Shown: positions 9,236 through 18,808 of the stretch, in pieces
Layout of the letters: each line of letters opens with the position of its first letter
How positions within the stretch are numbered: the stretch's first letter is position 1
Origin: Aliagarivorans marinus DSM 23064
GTDB lineage: Bacteria > Pseudomonadota > Gammaproteobacteria > Enterobacterales > Celerinatantimonadaceae
Direction: 5' to 3'
NCBI RefSeq assembly: GCF_000429485.1
Contig: NZ_AUBY01000019.1
Coordinates: 1-64,000, forward strand
Length of the DNA stretch: 64,000 bases
Made by a program: the position numbers and the translations under genes
Notes under the pieces: generated by a model
Told to the model about the DNA's origin: nothing
The model's input: only the letters and a program-made list of their open reading frames with translations
Databases searched by the model: none

Positions 9236-10928
9236 TGCCCTTCTCCTTCGCCAGTTGATACTCGCTTAACTGCTCAACATGCTTGCCAAGCTCGCGGTAT
9301 GAGCGATAGCGCTGTTGGTGCAAGGCCTTGCGAGATGGGTCTGGCAGGTAGGTATCGCGCACCGGACTTGCCATTAGCGCCTGCGCGCTGCGGGTGTCGG
9401 GGTGCACGCCGGCGGCAACTGCCGCGAAAATCGCCGCGCCCAAGGCGCAGCATTGCTCGGATTCCACCACCAGAATTTCTCGCCCAATCACATCAGCACA
9501 TAGTTGCATGACGTAGGGTGATTTCTGGGCGATACCGCCGATGGCGATGACCCGCTCCACCGGCATGCCTTGCTGGGTAAAGCACTCAACAATGGCCTTG
9601 GCACCATGTGCTGTGGACTCCACCAAGGACGCAAACATCGCTGGGGCGTCACTGCCCAAGTTCAGCTCGCTGATGGCCCCTTTAAGGCGCTGGTTGGCAT
9701 AGGGAGTGCGGCGACCATTGAGCCAGTCCACCGCCAGTGGCGTACTTTCGCTCACTGCTTGTTGCTGGGCGGCTGCGCTTAACATGGGTAACACCTGCTC
9801 GGATAATGCAGCAAGATGCGGGGCAGCGGCGGGATGTTGCTCGGCGAAGCGCTCAAGCGGCCACATCAGCACCCGTTTGAACCAAGCGTACAGATCGCCG
9901 AAGGCCGATTGACCCGCTTCCAAGGCTAACAACTCTGGCATAGCGCTGCCTGCCACTTGGCCACAGATCCCGTGAATGGTTCGGTCTGCAACGGTATCCT
10001 TATCCACCATCAGGATGTCGCAGGTGGAGGTGCCGATGACCTTCACCAAGTCGTTCGCCCCCGCCCCTGCGCCAACTGCGCCCATATGGCAGTCGAACTC
10101 GCCCACAGCGATCGCAATACCTTCTGACAGCCCAAGGGTTTGCGCCCACTCGCGACTAAGTCGCCCTGCTTGCTGATCTGCGGTAAAGACCTGCTGGAAC
10201 ATGCGCTCACGGATCCCATCCAAGGTAGGCGAGATTGCCGAGAGAAAATCTTGACTGGGCAGCCCTCCCCAGCTGTCGTGCCACATCGCCTTGTGGCCGG
10301 CTGCACAAACGCTGCGGCGCAGCCTGTCGGGGTGCTGGTTATCACTGAGGATGGCCGGGATCCAATCACATAACTCCACCCAGCTATGCGCCCGCGCCGC
10401 CACCTCGGAGTCTTGCTCTTGCACCCAAGCCGCCTTGGCCCAGAACCATTCCGACGAATACAGCCCGCCAATAAAGCGGGTGTAGTCGGTATAGTCCCCC
10501 GAATGGGCCAGTTGATTGATATGCTCGGCTTTGGCCACTGCGCTGTGGTCTTTCCACAACACAAACATCGCGTTGGGGTTGCTATCGAACTCCGGCAACA
10601 GCGCTAACACCCGCCCCTGCTCATCAACTGGAGCAGGGGTGGAGCCGGTCGTATCGACGCCAATACCTACCACTGCTTGCACAATCGACTGTGATTGCTC
10701 AGCCAAGGCTGCACGCACTGCCTTAGTCATTGCATCGATATAGTCTTGAGGGTGCTGACGAAACTGCGAACACTCTGGCAGGCAGTACCGGCCTTGCATC
10801 CACTGCGCATAGTGCGCCACCCCCGACGACAACTCTTCACCGGTCAATGCGTTAACCAGTAACGCCCGCACCGAGTCGGAACCGAAGTCCAATCCGATGA
10901 CATATTGCGCAATATTGTTCACATCCAT
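9228..10928 (-). CDS. araB: Ribulokinase
   Basis: A FGGY-family sugar kinase of 566 residues that phosphorylates L-ribulose with ATP. The N-terminal ATP-binding strand reads [29 protein letters not shown] marks the early lobe, [11 protein letters not shown] the phosphate loop, and [21 protein letters not shown] the C-terminal FGGY signature. I chose the ATG at 10928, because it has GGAG five bases upstream. A GTG two codons earlier lies inside that ribosome site. It is the first gene of the minus-strand arabinose operon, about 70 bases from the tandem AraC-like site, as expected for an AraC-activated promoter. Confidence 0.95.
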   Translation of the reverse strand: MDVNNIAQYVIGLDFGSDSVRALLVNALTGEELSSGVAHYAQWMQGRYCLPECSQFRQHPQDYIDAMTKAVRAALAEQSQSIVQAVVGIGVDTTGSTPAPVDEQGRVLALLPEFDSNPNAMFVLWKDHSAVAKAEHINQLAHSGDYTDYTRFIGGLYSSEWFWAKAAWVQEQDSEVAARAHSWVELCDWIPAILSDNQHPDRLRRSVCAAGHKAMWHDSWGGLPSQDFLSAISPTLDGIRERMFQQVFTADQQAGRLSREWAQTLGLSEGIAIAVGEFDCHMGAVGAGAGANDLVKVIGTSTCDILMVDKDTVADRTIHGICGQVAGSAMPELLALEAGQSAFGDLYAWFKRVLMWPLERFAEQHPAAAPHLAALSEQVLPMLSAAAQQQAVSESTPLAVDWLNGRRTPYANQRLKGAISELNLGSDAPAMFASLVESTAHGAKAIVECFTQQGMPVERVIAIGGIAQKSPYVMQLCADVIGREILVVESEQCCALGAAIFAAVAAGVHPDTRSAQALMASPVRDTYLPDPSRKALHQQRYRSYRELGKHVEQLSEYQLAKEKGNE

Positions 10929-10996
10929 AAGCACTCCAGCTCACTTGCTATTTCGTCAAACTGTCTTTTGTTATAGCGATTAGCGAGGGGGAAACC

Positions 10997-11034
10997 CATT
11001 GAGCGATACGCTAAATTCATGGACAAATTCGTTG
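10997..11034 (-). promoter_or_regulatory. AraC tandem operator (araI1-I2-like) for araBDA
   Basis: On the minus strand two half-sites of the AraC consensus TAGC-N7-TCCATA lie in direct repeat: CAACGAATTTGTCCATG (11034-11018) and TAGCGTATCGCTCAATG (11013-10997). Their starts are exactly 21 bp apart, the phasing of E. coli araI1-I2. Both point toward araB, and a TATAAC-like -10 lies near 10971-10976, so the promoter-proximal half-site would overlap the -35 region. Confidence 0.7.
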
Positions 11035-11168
11035 CCTGGAATTTTATGTGTCAGCTATAGCAAGTTTTGGAAAGTCAGCGATATAGCGGGCAGTTAGCGC
11101 CATTACTCGGTTTTATCAGGAACTTTTTAGAGGGTTTACTGGTGTTCTCAGAATTTTGAGATCCTAGT

Positions 11169-11206
11169 CATAGTCATCGCCGCTAAATACATGGACTTAT
11201 TAGCTA
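11169..11206 (-). promoter_or_regulatory. Second AraC tandem operator on the araF side
   Basis: A second direct-repeat pair on the minus strand: TAGCTAATAAGTCCATG (11206-11190, an almost perfect match to TAGC-N7-TCCATA) and TAGCGGCGATGACTATG (11185-11169, TAGC box intact, second box weak). The starts are again 21 bp apart. It lies 172 bp from the araB-proximal pair, just upstream of the CRP-like site of araF, so it may activate araF, form a repression loop with the other site, or both. Confidence 0.65.
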
Positions 11207-11217
11207 CATTTTTGACC

Positions 11218-11233
11218 TGTGATTTCGGTCACT
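11218..11233 (+). promoter_or_regulatory. CRP-like binding site upstream of araF
   Basis: TGTGA-TTTCGG-TCACT matches the CRP consensus TGTGA-N6-TCACA in nine of ten conserved bases. Its centre is about 73 bp before the araF start. An activation position near -41.5 would put the transcript start around 11267 and the -10 near the ACTATGAAT sequence at 11256-11264. Catabolite control of the importer is expected. Confidence 0.65.
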
Positions 11234-11298
11234 AACAAGCCTGAAAAGTTCGACAACTATGAATACCGCACACACACCCTACAAGTGGATGGATAACA

Positions 11299-12300
11299 AT
11301 GAAGCTACAAAAACTACTTTCAATAGCGGCATTAGCAGGGATGACGATGCTGAGCGCATCGGCTAACGCATTTTTTGGCTCGAAAGATGACAGCATCAAG
11401 CTGGGTTACTTGGTGAAGCAACCTGAAGAGCCATGGTTCCAGACCGAGTGGTCATTTGCCGAGAAGGCCGGCGAAGAGTATGGCTTTGAGGTGATCAAGA
11501 TGGCAGTGCCAGACGGTGAGAAAACCCTTAACGCCATCGATACTCTAGCCGCCAGCGGCGCCAAAGGGTTCGTGATTTGCACGCCAGACCCCAAGCTTGG
11601 CCCGGCAATCATGGCCAAAGCCAAGAGCTACGATCTGAAAGTGGTCACCGTCGATGACCAGTTTCTCAATGCTAAAGGCGAACCGATGGTCGATGTGCCC
11701 TTGGTGATGATGGCTGCCAGCGAGATTGGCTACCGTCAGGGTAGCGAGTTATATAAAGAGATGACCGCCCGTGAATGGGATGCCGCTACCACCGGGGTGA
11801 TGGCCATCACCGCCGATGAGTTAGACACCGCCCGTCGCCGGGTTGATGGCTCCATCAAAGCGCTGCAAGAGCTGGGCTTCCCACAAGAGCAAATCTATCG
11901 CGTCCCCACCAAGTCAAACGATATCCCCGGTGCCTTGGATGCAGCAAACTCCTTGCTGGTGCAGTACCCCAGCGTGACCCAATGGCTGGTCGTGGGCATG
12001 AACGACAACACGGTGCTGGGCGGTATTCGCGCCACCGAAGGTCAAGGCTTTGACGCGGCATCGGTTATCGGTATCGGCATCAACGGCGTAGATGCGGTGA
12101 ATGAGCTAGCCAAATCCAGTGCCACCGGTTTTTATGGCTCGCTGCTACCTAGCCCAGATGTTCATGGCTTCAAGAGCATTGAATCGCTGTACAAATGGGT
12201 CAGCGAAGACGTCGAACCCGAGAAGTTTGTGGAAGTCACCGATGTGGTGCTGATTACCCGCGACAACTTCCGCGCAGAGCTCGAGAAGAAAGGTCTGTAA
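11299..12300 (+). CDS. araF: Arabinose ABC transporter, periplasmic binding protein
   Basis: A 333-residue periplasmic sugar-binding protein of the type I (pentose-binding) fold. The first ~25 residues form a Sec signal peptide (MKLQKLLSIAALAG...SANA, cleavage probably before FFG). The mature protein reads DSIKLGYLVKQPEEPWFQTEWSFAEKA and later VICTPDPKLGPAIMAKAK, VVGMNDNTVLGGIRATEGQG and GFYGSLLPSPDVHG, all close to E. coli AraF. It is the first gene of the plus-strand importer operon, followed by its ATPase and permease, and is divergent from araBDA. It captures L-arabinose for AraGH. Confidence 0.95.
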   Translation: MKLQKLLSIAALAGMTMLSASANAFFGSKDDSIKLGYLVKQPEEPWFQTEWSFAEKAGEEYGFEVIKMAVPDGEKTLNAIDTLAASGAKGFVICTPDPKLGPAIMAKAKSYDLKVVTVDDQFLNAKGEPMVDVPLVMMAASEIGYRQGSELYKEMTAREWDAATTGVMAITADELDTARRRVDGSIKALQELGFPQEQIYRVPTKSNDIPGALDAANSLLVQYPSVTQWLVVGMNDNTVLGGIRATEGQGFDAASVIGIGINGVDAVNELAKSSATGFYGSLLPSPDVHGFKSIESLYKWVSEDVEPEKFVEVTDVVLITRDNFRAELEKKGL

Positions 12301-12353
12301 ACCCAATGCGGTGGCCTCTGGTCACCGCATCTTCGGTATAGGAGAGGAGCATC

Positions 12354-13868
12354 ATGGCAGGTTTTCCTAGCTATTTAGAGTTTCGAAACATCTCGAAGCA
12401 TTTTCCTGGTGTTAAGGCCCTCAGCAACATCAGTTTTCGCGTTAACAAAGGCAGTATTCATGCGCTAATGGGGGAGAACGGTGCCGGTAAATCCACCCTA
12501 TTGAAAACCCTAAGTGGCCTGCACAAACCCACCGAAGGTGAGCTCTGTATCGATGGCGAGCCACTAGCCTTTCATTCCGCCACCGACTCGCTCGAACAAG
12601 GCATTGCGATTATCTATCAAGAGCTGAACTTGGTCCCTGAGCTGAGCGTGGCAGAGAATATCTTCCTCGGTCAGTTACCCACTAAAAACGGCCGGGTCGA
12701 CATCGACACCCTTAACCGCAATGCGCGTCAGCAGTTGCAACGTTTAGGCGAAGATTTCGACCCATCCCGCCCGCTCAAGGAGTTCTCCATTGGCCAGTGG
12801 CAGATGGTGGAGATAGCCAAGGCGCTCAGCCGTAACGCACAGATTATTGCCTTTGATGAGCCCACCAGCAGCCTCTCTCAGCGTGAGATCCAAAACCTGT
12901 TCAAGGTGATTCGCGAGCTGCGCGATGACGGCAAGATCATCTTGTACGTGTCCCATCGCATGGAGGAGATCTTCGATCTATGCGATGCCATCACCATCTT
13001 CAAAGACGGCTGCCATGTGCAAACCTTCGACGAGATGTCATCACTCAGCCATAGCCGCTTGGTCGAGCTGATGGTGGGACGGGAAATCAACGACATCTAC
13101 AACTACCGCAGCCGTAGCTTGGGCGAAAGTGGCCTAAGGGTGGAACAGCTCGAAGGTAAAGGCCTCAGCCAGCCCATTTCTTTCGATATTCGTCAAGGCG
13201 AAGTGCTGGGCTTGTTCGGCTTGGTAGGCGCCGGAAGGACCGAGCTTACCCGACTGATTTTCGGTGCCGAGCGCGCCAAAAACGGCACCATCTCGGTGTC
13301 TGGCAAGCCGGTGAACATCAGCTCGCCCTGCGATGCCATTAATGCCGGGATTACCTTATGCCCAGAGGATCGCAAAGCCGATGGCATCGTGCCGATATTG
13401 TCGGTGGAAGAGAACATCAACATCAGTGCCCGCCCCAGACACCTCAACCTTCGCAGCCTGATCAACTTTGGCTGGGAGAAAACCAATGCTCAGGCGCAGC
13501 AGCAGTCGCTGAACATCAAAACAGCCTCGCTGCAGCAGGCGATTAACCAGCTCTCTGGCGGGAACCAGCAGAAGGTTATCTTGGGGCGTTGGTTGTCCAC
13601 CGACATGCAAGTGATCTTGTTAGATGAGCCCACCCGCGGCATCGATGTCGGGGCTAAATCAGAGATCTACGAACTGATATTCGACCTGGCAGAGCGCGGG
13701 GTGACGGTGCTGGTTGTCTCCAGCGACCTACCAGAGGTGCTGGGTATCGCCGATCGCATCATGGTGATGAAAGATGGCGCGGTAACCGGCGAGCTTAAGC
13801 GAACAGAATTCAACGAACAAACAGCCCTGAGCCTGGCCATGCTAGGCAACGATCAAGCTGCGGCATAA
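12354..13868 (+). CDS. araG: Arabinose ABC transporter, ATP-binding protein
   Basis: A 504-residue double-ATPase subunit of a CUT2-type sugar importer. The N-terminal cassette has a canonical Walker [10 protein letters not shown] (residues 40-48), with the weak signature FSIGQWQ and the Walker [11 protein letters not shown]. The C-terminal cassette has the degenerate Walker [11 protein letters not shown] typical of this family, the signature LSGGNQQK (from residue 400) and [14 protein letters not shown]. Length matches AraG/RbsA/MglA. It follows araF after 53 bases, with GGAGAGGAG before the ATG, and drives import at the inner membrane. Confidence 0.95.
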   Translation: MAGFPSYLEFRNISKHFPGVKALSNISFRVNKGSIHALMGENGAGKSTLLKTLSGLHKPTEGELCIDGEPLAFHSATDSLEQGIAIIYQELNLVPELSVAENIFLGQLPTKNGRVDIDTLNRNARQQLQRLGEDFDPSRPLKEFSIGQWQMVEIAKALSRNAQIIAFDEPTSSLSQREIQNLFKVIRELRDDGKIILYVSHRMEEIFDLCDAITIFKDGCHVQTFDEMSSLSHSRLVELMVGREINDIYNYRSRSLGESGLRVEQLEGKGLSQPISFDIRQGEVLGLFGLVGAGRTELTRLIFGAERAKNGTISVSGKPVNISSPCDAINAGITLCPEDRKADGIVPILSVEENINISARPRHLNLRSLINFGWEKTNAQAQQQSLNIKTASLQQAINQLSGGNQQKVILGRWLSTDMQVILLDEPTRGIDVGAKSEIYELIFDLAERGVTVLVVSSDLPEVLGIADRIMVMKDGAVTGELKRTEFNEQTALSLAMLGNDQAAA

Positions 13869-13880
13869 CGAGGACCCCTT

Positions 13881-14870
13881 ATGTTAGTCACTAACCCTTC
13901 CAAAGTACTGGCGCCAAGCCAGAGCAAACACGCCATCAGCTTCTCCGGGATCTGGGAACGCTTTGGCATGCTTATCGTATTTGCAGTGCTGTTCTTGCTG
14001 TGCTGCTTGTTTGTCCCCTACTTCGCTACCTTTATCAACATGAAAGGGCTAGGGCTGGCGATCTCCATGAGCGGTATGGTCGCCTGTGCCATGCTATTTT
14101 GCCTGGCATGCGGCGATCTGGACCTGTCGGTGGCCTCAGTTATTGCCTGCTCCGGTGTAGTGACGGCCGTGGCAATCAACGCCACCAGCAGCGTAGTGCT
14201 GGGCATTGGCGCGGGCCTGCTCTCTGGGGTAGCTTTTGGCCTAATGAATGGCTTTGTCATCGCTAAGCTGCAAATCAATGCCTTAATCACCACTTTAGCG
14301 ACTATGCAGATTGCGCGCGGCTTGGGCTACATCATCTCCGACGGTAAGGCGGTGGGCATCACCGAAGAGAGCTTTTTCGCATTGGGTAATTCATCGCTGC
14401 TTGGGATCCCAACCCCGGTGTGGCTGACCATCGCTACCTTCGCGGTGTTCTCCTTCCTCCTAAACCGCACCGTGTATGGCCGTAACACCCTCGCCATTGG
14501 TGGCAATGAGGAGGCGGCACGTTTAGCTGGGGTGAACGTGGTGCGCACCAAGCTCATCATCTTTACCGTATCGGGTTTTATCTCTGCACTAGCTGGAGTA
14601 ATCTTGGCAGCGCGGATGACCAGTGGCCAACCGATGACCTCGGTGGGTTTTGAGCTGGTAGTGATTTCAGCCTGTGTGCTAGGCGGCGTATCGCTTAAAG
14701 GCGGTATCGGCAAGGTTTCCTACGTGGTTGCCGGGGTGTTGATCCTCGGCACCGTCGAGAACGCGATGAACCTGCTAAATATGTCGCCCTTTGCCCAGTA
14801 CGTGGTGCGCGGTGCCATCTTGCTGGCAGCGGTAATCTTTGATCGCTACAAGCAGAAAGTCAGGGCATAG
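13881..14870 (+). CDS. araH: Arabinose ABC transporter, permease
   Basis: A 329-residue inner-membrane permease of the CUT2/branched-chain type with about ten hydrophobic segments. Conserved stretches include LACGDLDLSVASVIACSG, LAIGGNEEAARLAGVNV and CVLGGVSLKGGIGKVSYVVAG, the last being the loop contacted by the ATPase. It is close in length to E. coli AraH (328). It begins 12 bases after araG, with GAGGA upstream of the ATG, and ends the importer operon just ahead of a strong bidirectional terminator. It should work only with AraF and AraG. Confidence 0.95.
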   Translation: MLVTNPSKVLAPSQSKHAISFSGIWERFGMLIVFAVLFLLCCLFVPYFATFINMKGLGLAISMSGMVACAMLFCLACGDLDLSVASVIACSGVVTAVAINATSSVVLGIGAGLLSGVAFGLMNGFVIAKLQINALITTLATMQIARGLGYIISDGKAVGITEESFFALGNSSLLGIPTPVWLTIATFAVFSFLLNRTVYGRNTLAIGGNEEAARLAGVNVVRTKLIIFTVSGFISALAGVILAARMTSGQPMTSVGFELVVISACVLGGVSLKGGIGKVSYVVAGVLILGTVENAMNLLNMSPFAQYVVRGAILLAAVIFDRYKQKVRA

Positions 14871-14889
14871 AAGTACTATTCTGTTGTGA

Positions 14890-14918
14890 GCAAAAGGCGG
14901 CTTCTAGCCGCCTTTTGC
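14890..14918. terminator. Bidirectional terminator between araH and the YhcH/TabA gene
   Basis: A perfect 12-bp inverted repeat (GCAAAAGGCGGC, loop TTCTA, GCCGCCTTTTGC). The A-run on one side and T-run on the other allow it to end both the araFGH transcript and the convergent minus-strand gene. Confidence 0.85.
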
Positions 14919-14940
14919 AGTTGCGATTGGCGGCAATTAG

Positions 14941-15408
14941 TTAGTTGTCGAACAATGCCTTCGGGATCTTCACAATCGCTTTGCGAATATTCTGTGGTTT
15001 GTCGACCGCGCACAGCGGGCGATGGGGTTGGTTGGGGAAGAACACCGCGAAATCACCCGCACCCAAGGTAACGAACTGCTCCGCGTCTACATCGCTATAG
15101 AACTTCACATCGTTTTCCAGATGCTGCAGCTCCAAGTCAGAAGGGTTGAGCTCGTTGGTGTAACCCAACTTCTCTTCGCCGCTTACCAGGATTTGTACAT
15201 CGATGTATTGCTTGTGGATCTCAGCCTTGCGCACGGCGGTTGGCTCAGTGTCGGCGTGGGTGAGGATCAAGAACGCGTCTTGCTCCGACAACTCATATTT
15301 GCCATCGGCCTCGCTCTTGGCCAGTGCCCAGGCTTCGTTGATCAGTTTTTCCATGGTGGGCTGGATATACGCAACCAGTCCCAGTTTCTCTACGTTTCCA
15401 AATAGCAT
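14941..15408 (-). CDS. YhcH/YjgK/YiaL (TabA/EbgC-like) family protein
   Basis: A 155-residue cupin-fold protein of the DUF386 family, to which E. coli TabA, EbgC, YiaL and YhcH belong. Recognisable segments are HKQYIDVQILVSGEEKLGY, which holds the metal-binding His region, and FAVFFPNQPHRPLCAVDKPQNIRKAIVKIPK near the C-terminus, with the second His. I start it at ATG 15408, which has AGAGGGAT upstream. An earlier in-frame start would add 21 unlike residues. Relatives are often found with sugar catabolic genes and may act as sugar mutarotases or anomerases. Its place beside the arabinose genes, in convergent orientation, is consistent with such a role but does not prove it. Confidence 0.85.
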   Translation of the reverse strand: MLFGNVEKLGLVAYIQPTMEKLINEAWALAKSEADGKYELSEQDAFLILTHADTEPTAVRKAEIHKQYIDVQILVSGEEKLGYTNELNPSDLELQHLENDVKFYSDVDAEQFVTLGAGDFAVFFPNQPHRPLCAVDKPQNIRKAIVKIPKALFDN

Positions 15409-15689
15409 ACCTATCCCTCTTAGTTTGAATGCACATAAATAAATAGATGTGACCCAGTAACGCACGCGCAAGCACAGGCAAGTAGCCCGCTGGCGATATG
15501 TCTCGGTATCGAAGAAAAGCGCTGTATGGTTATCTGGTTCGTCCTATCTACAGTAACGACTCTATCGGTGGTTTATCTTGCAGATGGGTAGCCAAACATA
15601 GCGGGGCCAGTATACGCCTGAACCAAGGATGATGCATCAAGCTTTTATAAGCTGTTGTTTATTATGTTTTTTTCAAATAATAAAAGTAA
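15409..15689. other. Upstream region of the YhcH-type gene, no gene seen
   Basis: This stretch lies between the YhcH-type gene start and the terminator of the first chemoreceptor. It probably holds the YhcH-type promoter. I found a half CRP-like motif (ATGTGACCC near 15448) but no convincing AraC-type half-site pair and no coding frame. Confidence 0.35.
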
Positions 15690-15718
15690 GGCCCCACTAT
15701 CGCCAGATAGCTGGGGCC
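15690..15718 (-). terminator. Terminator of the first chemoreceptor gene
   Basis: A hairpin with a GGCCCCA/TGGGGCC outer stem and a CTATC/GATAG inner stem, with one bulged base. It starts about 10 bases after the receptor stop and on the minus strand is followed by TTACTTTTATTATTTG, a typical terminator layout. Confidence 0.8.
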
Positions 15719-15727
15719 GTGTGTTGA

Positions 15728-17899
15728 TTAAACCTTAAACTGATACACCAAGCTCTTCAGCGCCTCGGCTTTGCTGTCCAGCTCGCGCGCTGAGCTGGCG
15801 GCTTCGTAAGCTTTGGCATTGGCGCTTTTCGATACCTCAGATACCGACACCACGTGCTGACTGACCACCTGGCTGGCTTGGGATTGCTGCTCGGCGGCGG
15901 TGGCGATGCTGTCGATCATGCCGGCGACATCTTGGGCACCGCTGACAATCTCATCCAGGCTGCTGCCCGCTTGCTCGACCAAGGTCAGCCCCTCTTGCAC
16001 GTGGGCGGTGCCCGACTCCATTTGATTCACCGCTTGGCGGGTTTCGGTTTGAATAAGCTCGATGGATTGGCCTATCTCTTGGGTCGCGCCGGTGGTGCGA
16101 TCGGCCAGTGCGCGAACCTCGTCCGCAACCACTGCGAAGCCTCGGCCAGCTTCGCCTGCGCGGGCGGCTTCGATGGCGGCGTTAAGGGCCAATAGGTTGG
16201 TTTGCTCAGCGATATCGTTAATTACCCGGATAATGGTGCCGATCTGCTCGCTGCGTTTACCTAGCTCGCTAACACTTTCTGAAGAGGCCGATACCGCTTG
16301 GTTAATCGAGTTCATCCCATCGATGGTGTTGCGCACCACCTCACCGCCGCTTTGCGCTGTGACGCCTGCATGTTGGGCGCTGGAGGTAGCCTCGGCAGAT
16401 TTATGGGCGACTTCCTGAATACTGGTGGCCATTTCGTCGATGGAGATAGAGATCTGACCAAACTGGTCGGCTTGTTGCTCCAGCTCCTTGGCCATGCTGT
16501 CATTGGCTTGGGAAATGGTCTTGGAGCTAAGTGCCACCTCGTCGGTGGTGCTGAGCACCTCACGCAGCGCATGGTTGGTTTTCTCAACCGCCTGATTGTA
16601 GCTCTCGGCCATGCGTCCCAGCTCATCTTGGGAGTTCACCTCGATGGTGGAGGTTAAATCGCCCTTAGCCATTGCCGACAGGCCTTTAGCCACCGCATTG
16701 ACCGGAACAGTTATCGATTTAAGCACCATCCAAGAGATACCCAGGCCCAACAAAATAGCTATCACGGTGCCAAGGACCATGGCACGATTGCTGTTGGTCA
16801 CCCCAGCCTCTGCAGTCGCTTGGCGCTGCACCATCAGTCCTTGCTCGATATCGATAAACTCGGCAATCTGCGCACGAAAGCTATCGAAATAGACCTTGCC
16901 GCGAGCCTCACCCACCAAGCTGGCCATATCGTTCATGGTTTTAGCATCACCTATCTCGGTGCGCAGCGCGATATTGGGCTCCACCACCTGTGATTGCCAC
17001 TGGTTGATGGTCTGCTTGATCTCATCGAGCAATTGAACCTGTTGGGGGTTGTCAGACACGGTCTGTTTTTGCTGGGCCACCAGCGCTTCAAACCGCTCAC
17101 TGCCCTGACGATAAGGGTCGAGAAAGGCGTCTTTGCCTGATAGCAGATAGCCACGCATCCCGGTTTCCATATCTACCGCGGCGGCCAGTATCTCTTGGGC
17201 TACGCCGATGACCTTGTAGGTGTGACTCACCCAGCCGCTGGCCTCACTCAGCGAGGCCATGTTTTCCCCTAGCGAGGTGATTTCGTAGTCAGAGATATTG
17301 CCGAAGGTCTCCACCGCTTTGAGGATTTCGATGCTGTTGTGGTAATACTCTTGGTTGCTTGAGTATCTGGACTCCAACAACGTTTGCTCACGCTGGATAA
17401 AGGTCGCTATCTGGCCACGGAAGGTATCGAAGAACACCTTGCCGCGCGCCTCGCCCACCATGTCGGCAATATCGTCCATGGTTTTGGCATCGCCAATCTC
17501 GCGGCGCAGCGCAATGGCAGGCTCGGTGACGTTGTTGACCCAATCGTTGATGGTTTTGTCGATCTCACCGAGGCGCTTAACCTGCGCAGGGTTATCGCTA
17601 ACCGTTTGCTGTAGCTGGCGCACCTGTTGACCGAAACGCTGCCGACCACCATTGTAGGGCTCAAGGAACGCCTCTTTGCCTGCCAGCAGGTAGCCACGCA
17701 TCCCGGTTTCCATATCCACCGCCGCGGCTTCGATTTGCAACGCTTGCTGAATGACCTTGTAGGTATGATCGACCATCTGATTGGATGCGACCTGACGGTT
17801 GGCACTGCTGATGGCAACGATGGACAGTACCAGTATCAGCAACAGGGGGATCCCTGTTCCCAAGCTCAATTTCAGTGCAATTGACAGTCTCGAAAACAT
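15728..17899 (-). CDS. Methyl-accepting chemotaxis protein with two CHASE3 domains
   Basis: A 723-residue transmembrane chemoreceptor. An N-terminal membrane helix (~10-32) is followed by two tandem CHASE3-type periplasmic helical domains (~38-180 and ~220-365). Each carries [12 protein letters not shown], a PY-containing turn, [12 protein letters not shown] and VGEARGKV. A second membrane helix (~370-392) leads to a HAMP domain (~393-447) and a signalling domain whose hairpin tip reads [22 protein letters not shown] and then [15 protein letters not shown]. No CheR/CheB docking pentapeptide is present at the end (VYQFKV). GGGAGG lies before the ATG. CHASE3 ligands are generally unknown. It has a same-length paralogue 1 kb upstream. 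Confidence 0.92.
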   Translation of the reverse strand: MFSRLSIALKLSLGTGIPLLLILVLSIVAISSANRQVASNQMVDHTYKVIQQALQIEAAAVDMETGMRGYLLAGKEAFLEPYNGGRQRFGQQVRQLQQTVSDNPAQVKRLGEIDKTINDWVNNVTEPAIALRREIGDAKTMDDIADMVGEARGKVFFDTFRGQIATFIQREQTLLESRYSSNQEYYHNSIEILKAVETFGNISDYEITSLGENMASLSEASGWVSHTYKVIGVAQEILAAAVDMETGMRGYLLSGKDAFLDPYRQGSERFEALVAQQKQTVSDNPQQVQLLDEIKQTINQWQSQVVEPNIALRTEIGDAKTMNDMASLVGEARGKVYFDSFRAQIAEFIDIEQGLMVQRQATAEAGVTNSNRAMVLGTVIAILLGLGISWMVLKSITVPVNAVAKGLSAMAKGDLTSTIEVNSQDELGRMAESYNQAVEKTNHALREVLSTTDEVALSSKTISQANDSMAKELEQQADQFGQISISIDEMATSIQEVAHKSAEATSSAQHAGVTAQSGGEVVRNTIDGMNSINQAVSASSESVSELGKRSEQIGTIIRVINDIAEQTNLLALNAAIEAARAGEAGRGFAVVADEVRALADRTTGATQEIGQSIELIQTETRQAVNQMESGTAHVQEGLTLVEQAGSSLDEIVSGAQDVAGMIDSIATAAEQQSQASQVVSQHVVSVSEVSKSANAKAYEAASSARELDSKAEALKSLVYQFKV

Positions 17900-18095
17900 A
17901 CAACCTCCCTGTTGTATCTTGGCTGAAACCCTTACAACAGGGATTCGGCTCAGAATTTGATGTTTTGTTGATTACAAAACTAGTTATAGACCGATTTGAT
18001 AATGAGAAGGAGGGAATTCACACATACTGTGAACATGCAAAGCATGTTTGCCTCGCATGGACGATTTAGTGTCAGATTTCTTTACAGGGAATGCT

Positions 18096-18722
18096 CTACA
18101 CCCGAACAACCGACTGCTTATCCAGCCACGCGGGAACTTGCTTTTTCGGCCGCTTGGCTAAGGCCATCATCAGCTCAATCGAGGGAGTGACGTCGGGATA
18201 GGCTTGCTCGATCTGCTCTAGCATCGCTAGCCACACCTGTGCGGTCATCTGAGCATCGAACAAGGCGCGGTGATATTGGCCGTCGTGGTCGATGCCTAAG
18301 TAGTCCACCAAGGTGCCCAACTTGTGATTGGGGGCATCGGGTAGCAATCGACGTGCGGTTAGCAATGAGCATAACGCTGGCGAGTTGCAGCTTAGCCCAA
18401 TACGCGCAAATTCACCGTTCAAGAACTTCATATCGAAGCTGGCGTTGTGTGCCAACAGCGGCGTATCGCCAATGAACTGGTAGAACTCTCCCATCACCTG
18501 CTCACAGGGCGCAGCACTACTGAGCATCTCATTGCTGATACCGGTGTAGCTCTCGATAAAGCTGTTTACCCGGCGGCCAGGATTCATCAAGGCCTGAAAC
18601 TCGTCCACAACTTGGCCCCGTTGCAGTTTTACCGCCGCGATTTCGATGGCCCGGTCACCTTGGTCAGGCGACAGGCCAGTGGTTTCGAAGTCGAGAACAA
18701 TCAGTGAATTTGCCGCAGTCAT
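18096..18722 (-). CDS. DnaQ-family 3'-5' exonuclease (DEDDh type)
   Basis: A 208-residue exonuclease of the DnaQ/RNase T superfamily. ExoI is visible as VLDFETTGLSP (Asp and Glu), ExoII as LLAHNASFDMKFLNGEF, and ExoIII as HRALFDAQMTAQVWL, where H and D complete the DEDDh set. It has no polymerase III alpha-binding tail typical of DnaQ proper. It resembles the stand-alone exonuclease-domain proteins common in marine gammaproteobacteria. AAAGGC precedes the ATG. The gene sits between two paralogous chemoreceptors, all on the minus strand, but has no evident functional link with them. A role in repair or in trimming DNA or RNA 3' ends is inferred. Confidence 0.88.
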   Translation of the reverse strand: MTAANSLIVLDFETTGLSPDQGDRAIEIAAVKLQRGQVVDEFQALMNPGRRVNSFIESYTGISNEMLSSAAPCEQVMGEFYQFIGDTPLLAHNASFDMKFLNGEFARIGLSCNSPALCSLLTARRLLPDAPNHKLGTLVDYLGIDHDGQYHRALFDAQMTAQVWLAMLEQIEQAYPDVTPSIELMMALAKRPKKQVPAWLDKQSVVRV

Positions 18723-18808
18723 TACGCGCCTTTAGCTGGAGTTAATCGGCCGGCAATGCTATCACAAGCCGGAAGCAAAGCGCATTATCGTCACTTAGAT
18801 GTACGAGC

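Noticed and set aside
11048-11063. Possible CRP site (TGTGTCAGCTATAGCA) for araB
   Set aside because: Only the first half matches the consensus well; the second half matches three of five bases. Not strong enough to list.
15022-15405. 127-codon plus-strand frame opposite the YhcH/TabA-type gene
   Set aside because: The minus-strand gene has conserved family motifs and a ribosome site; this frame has neither.
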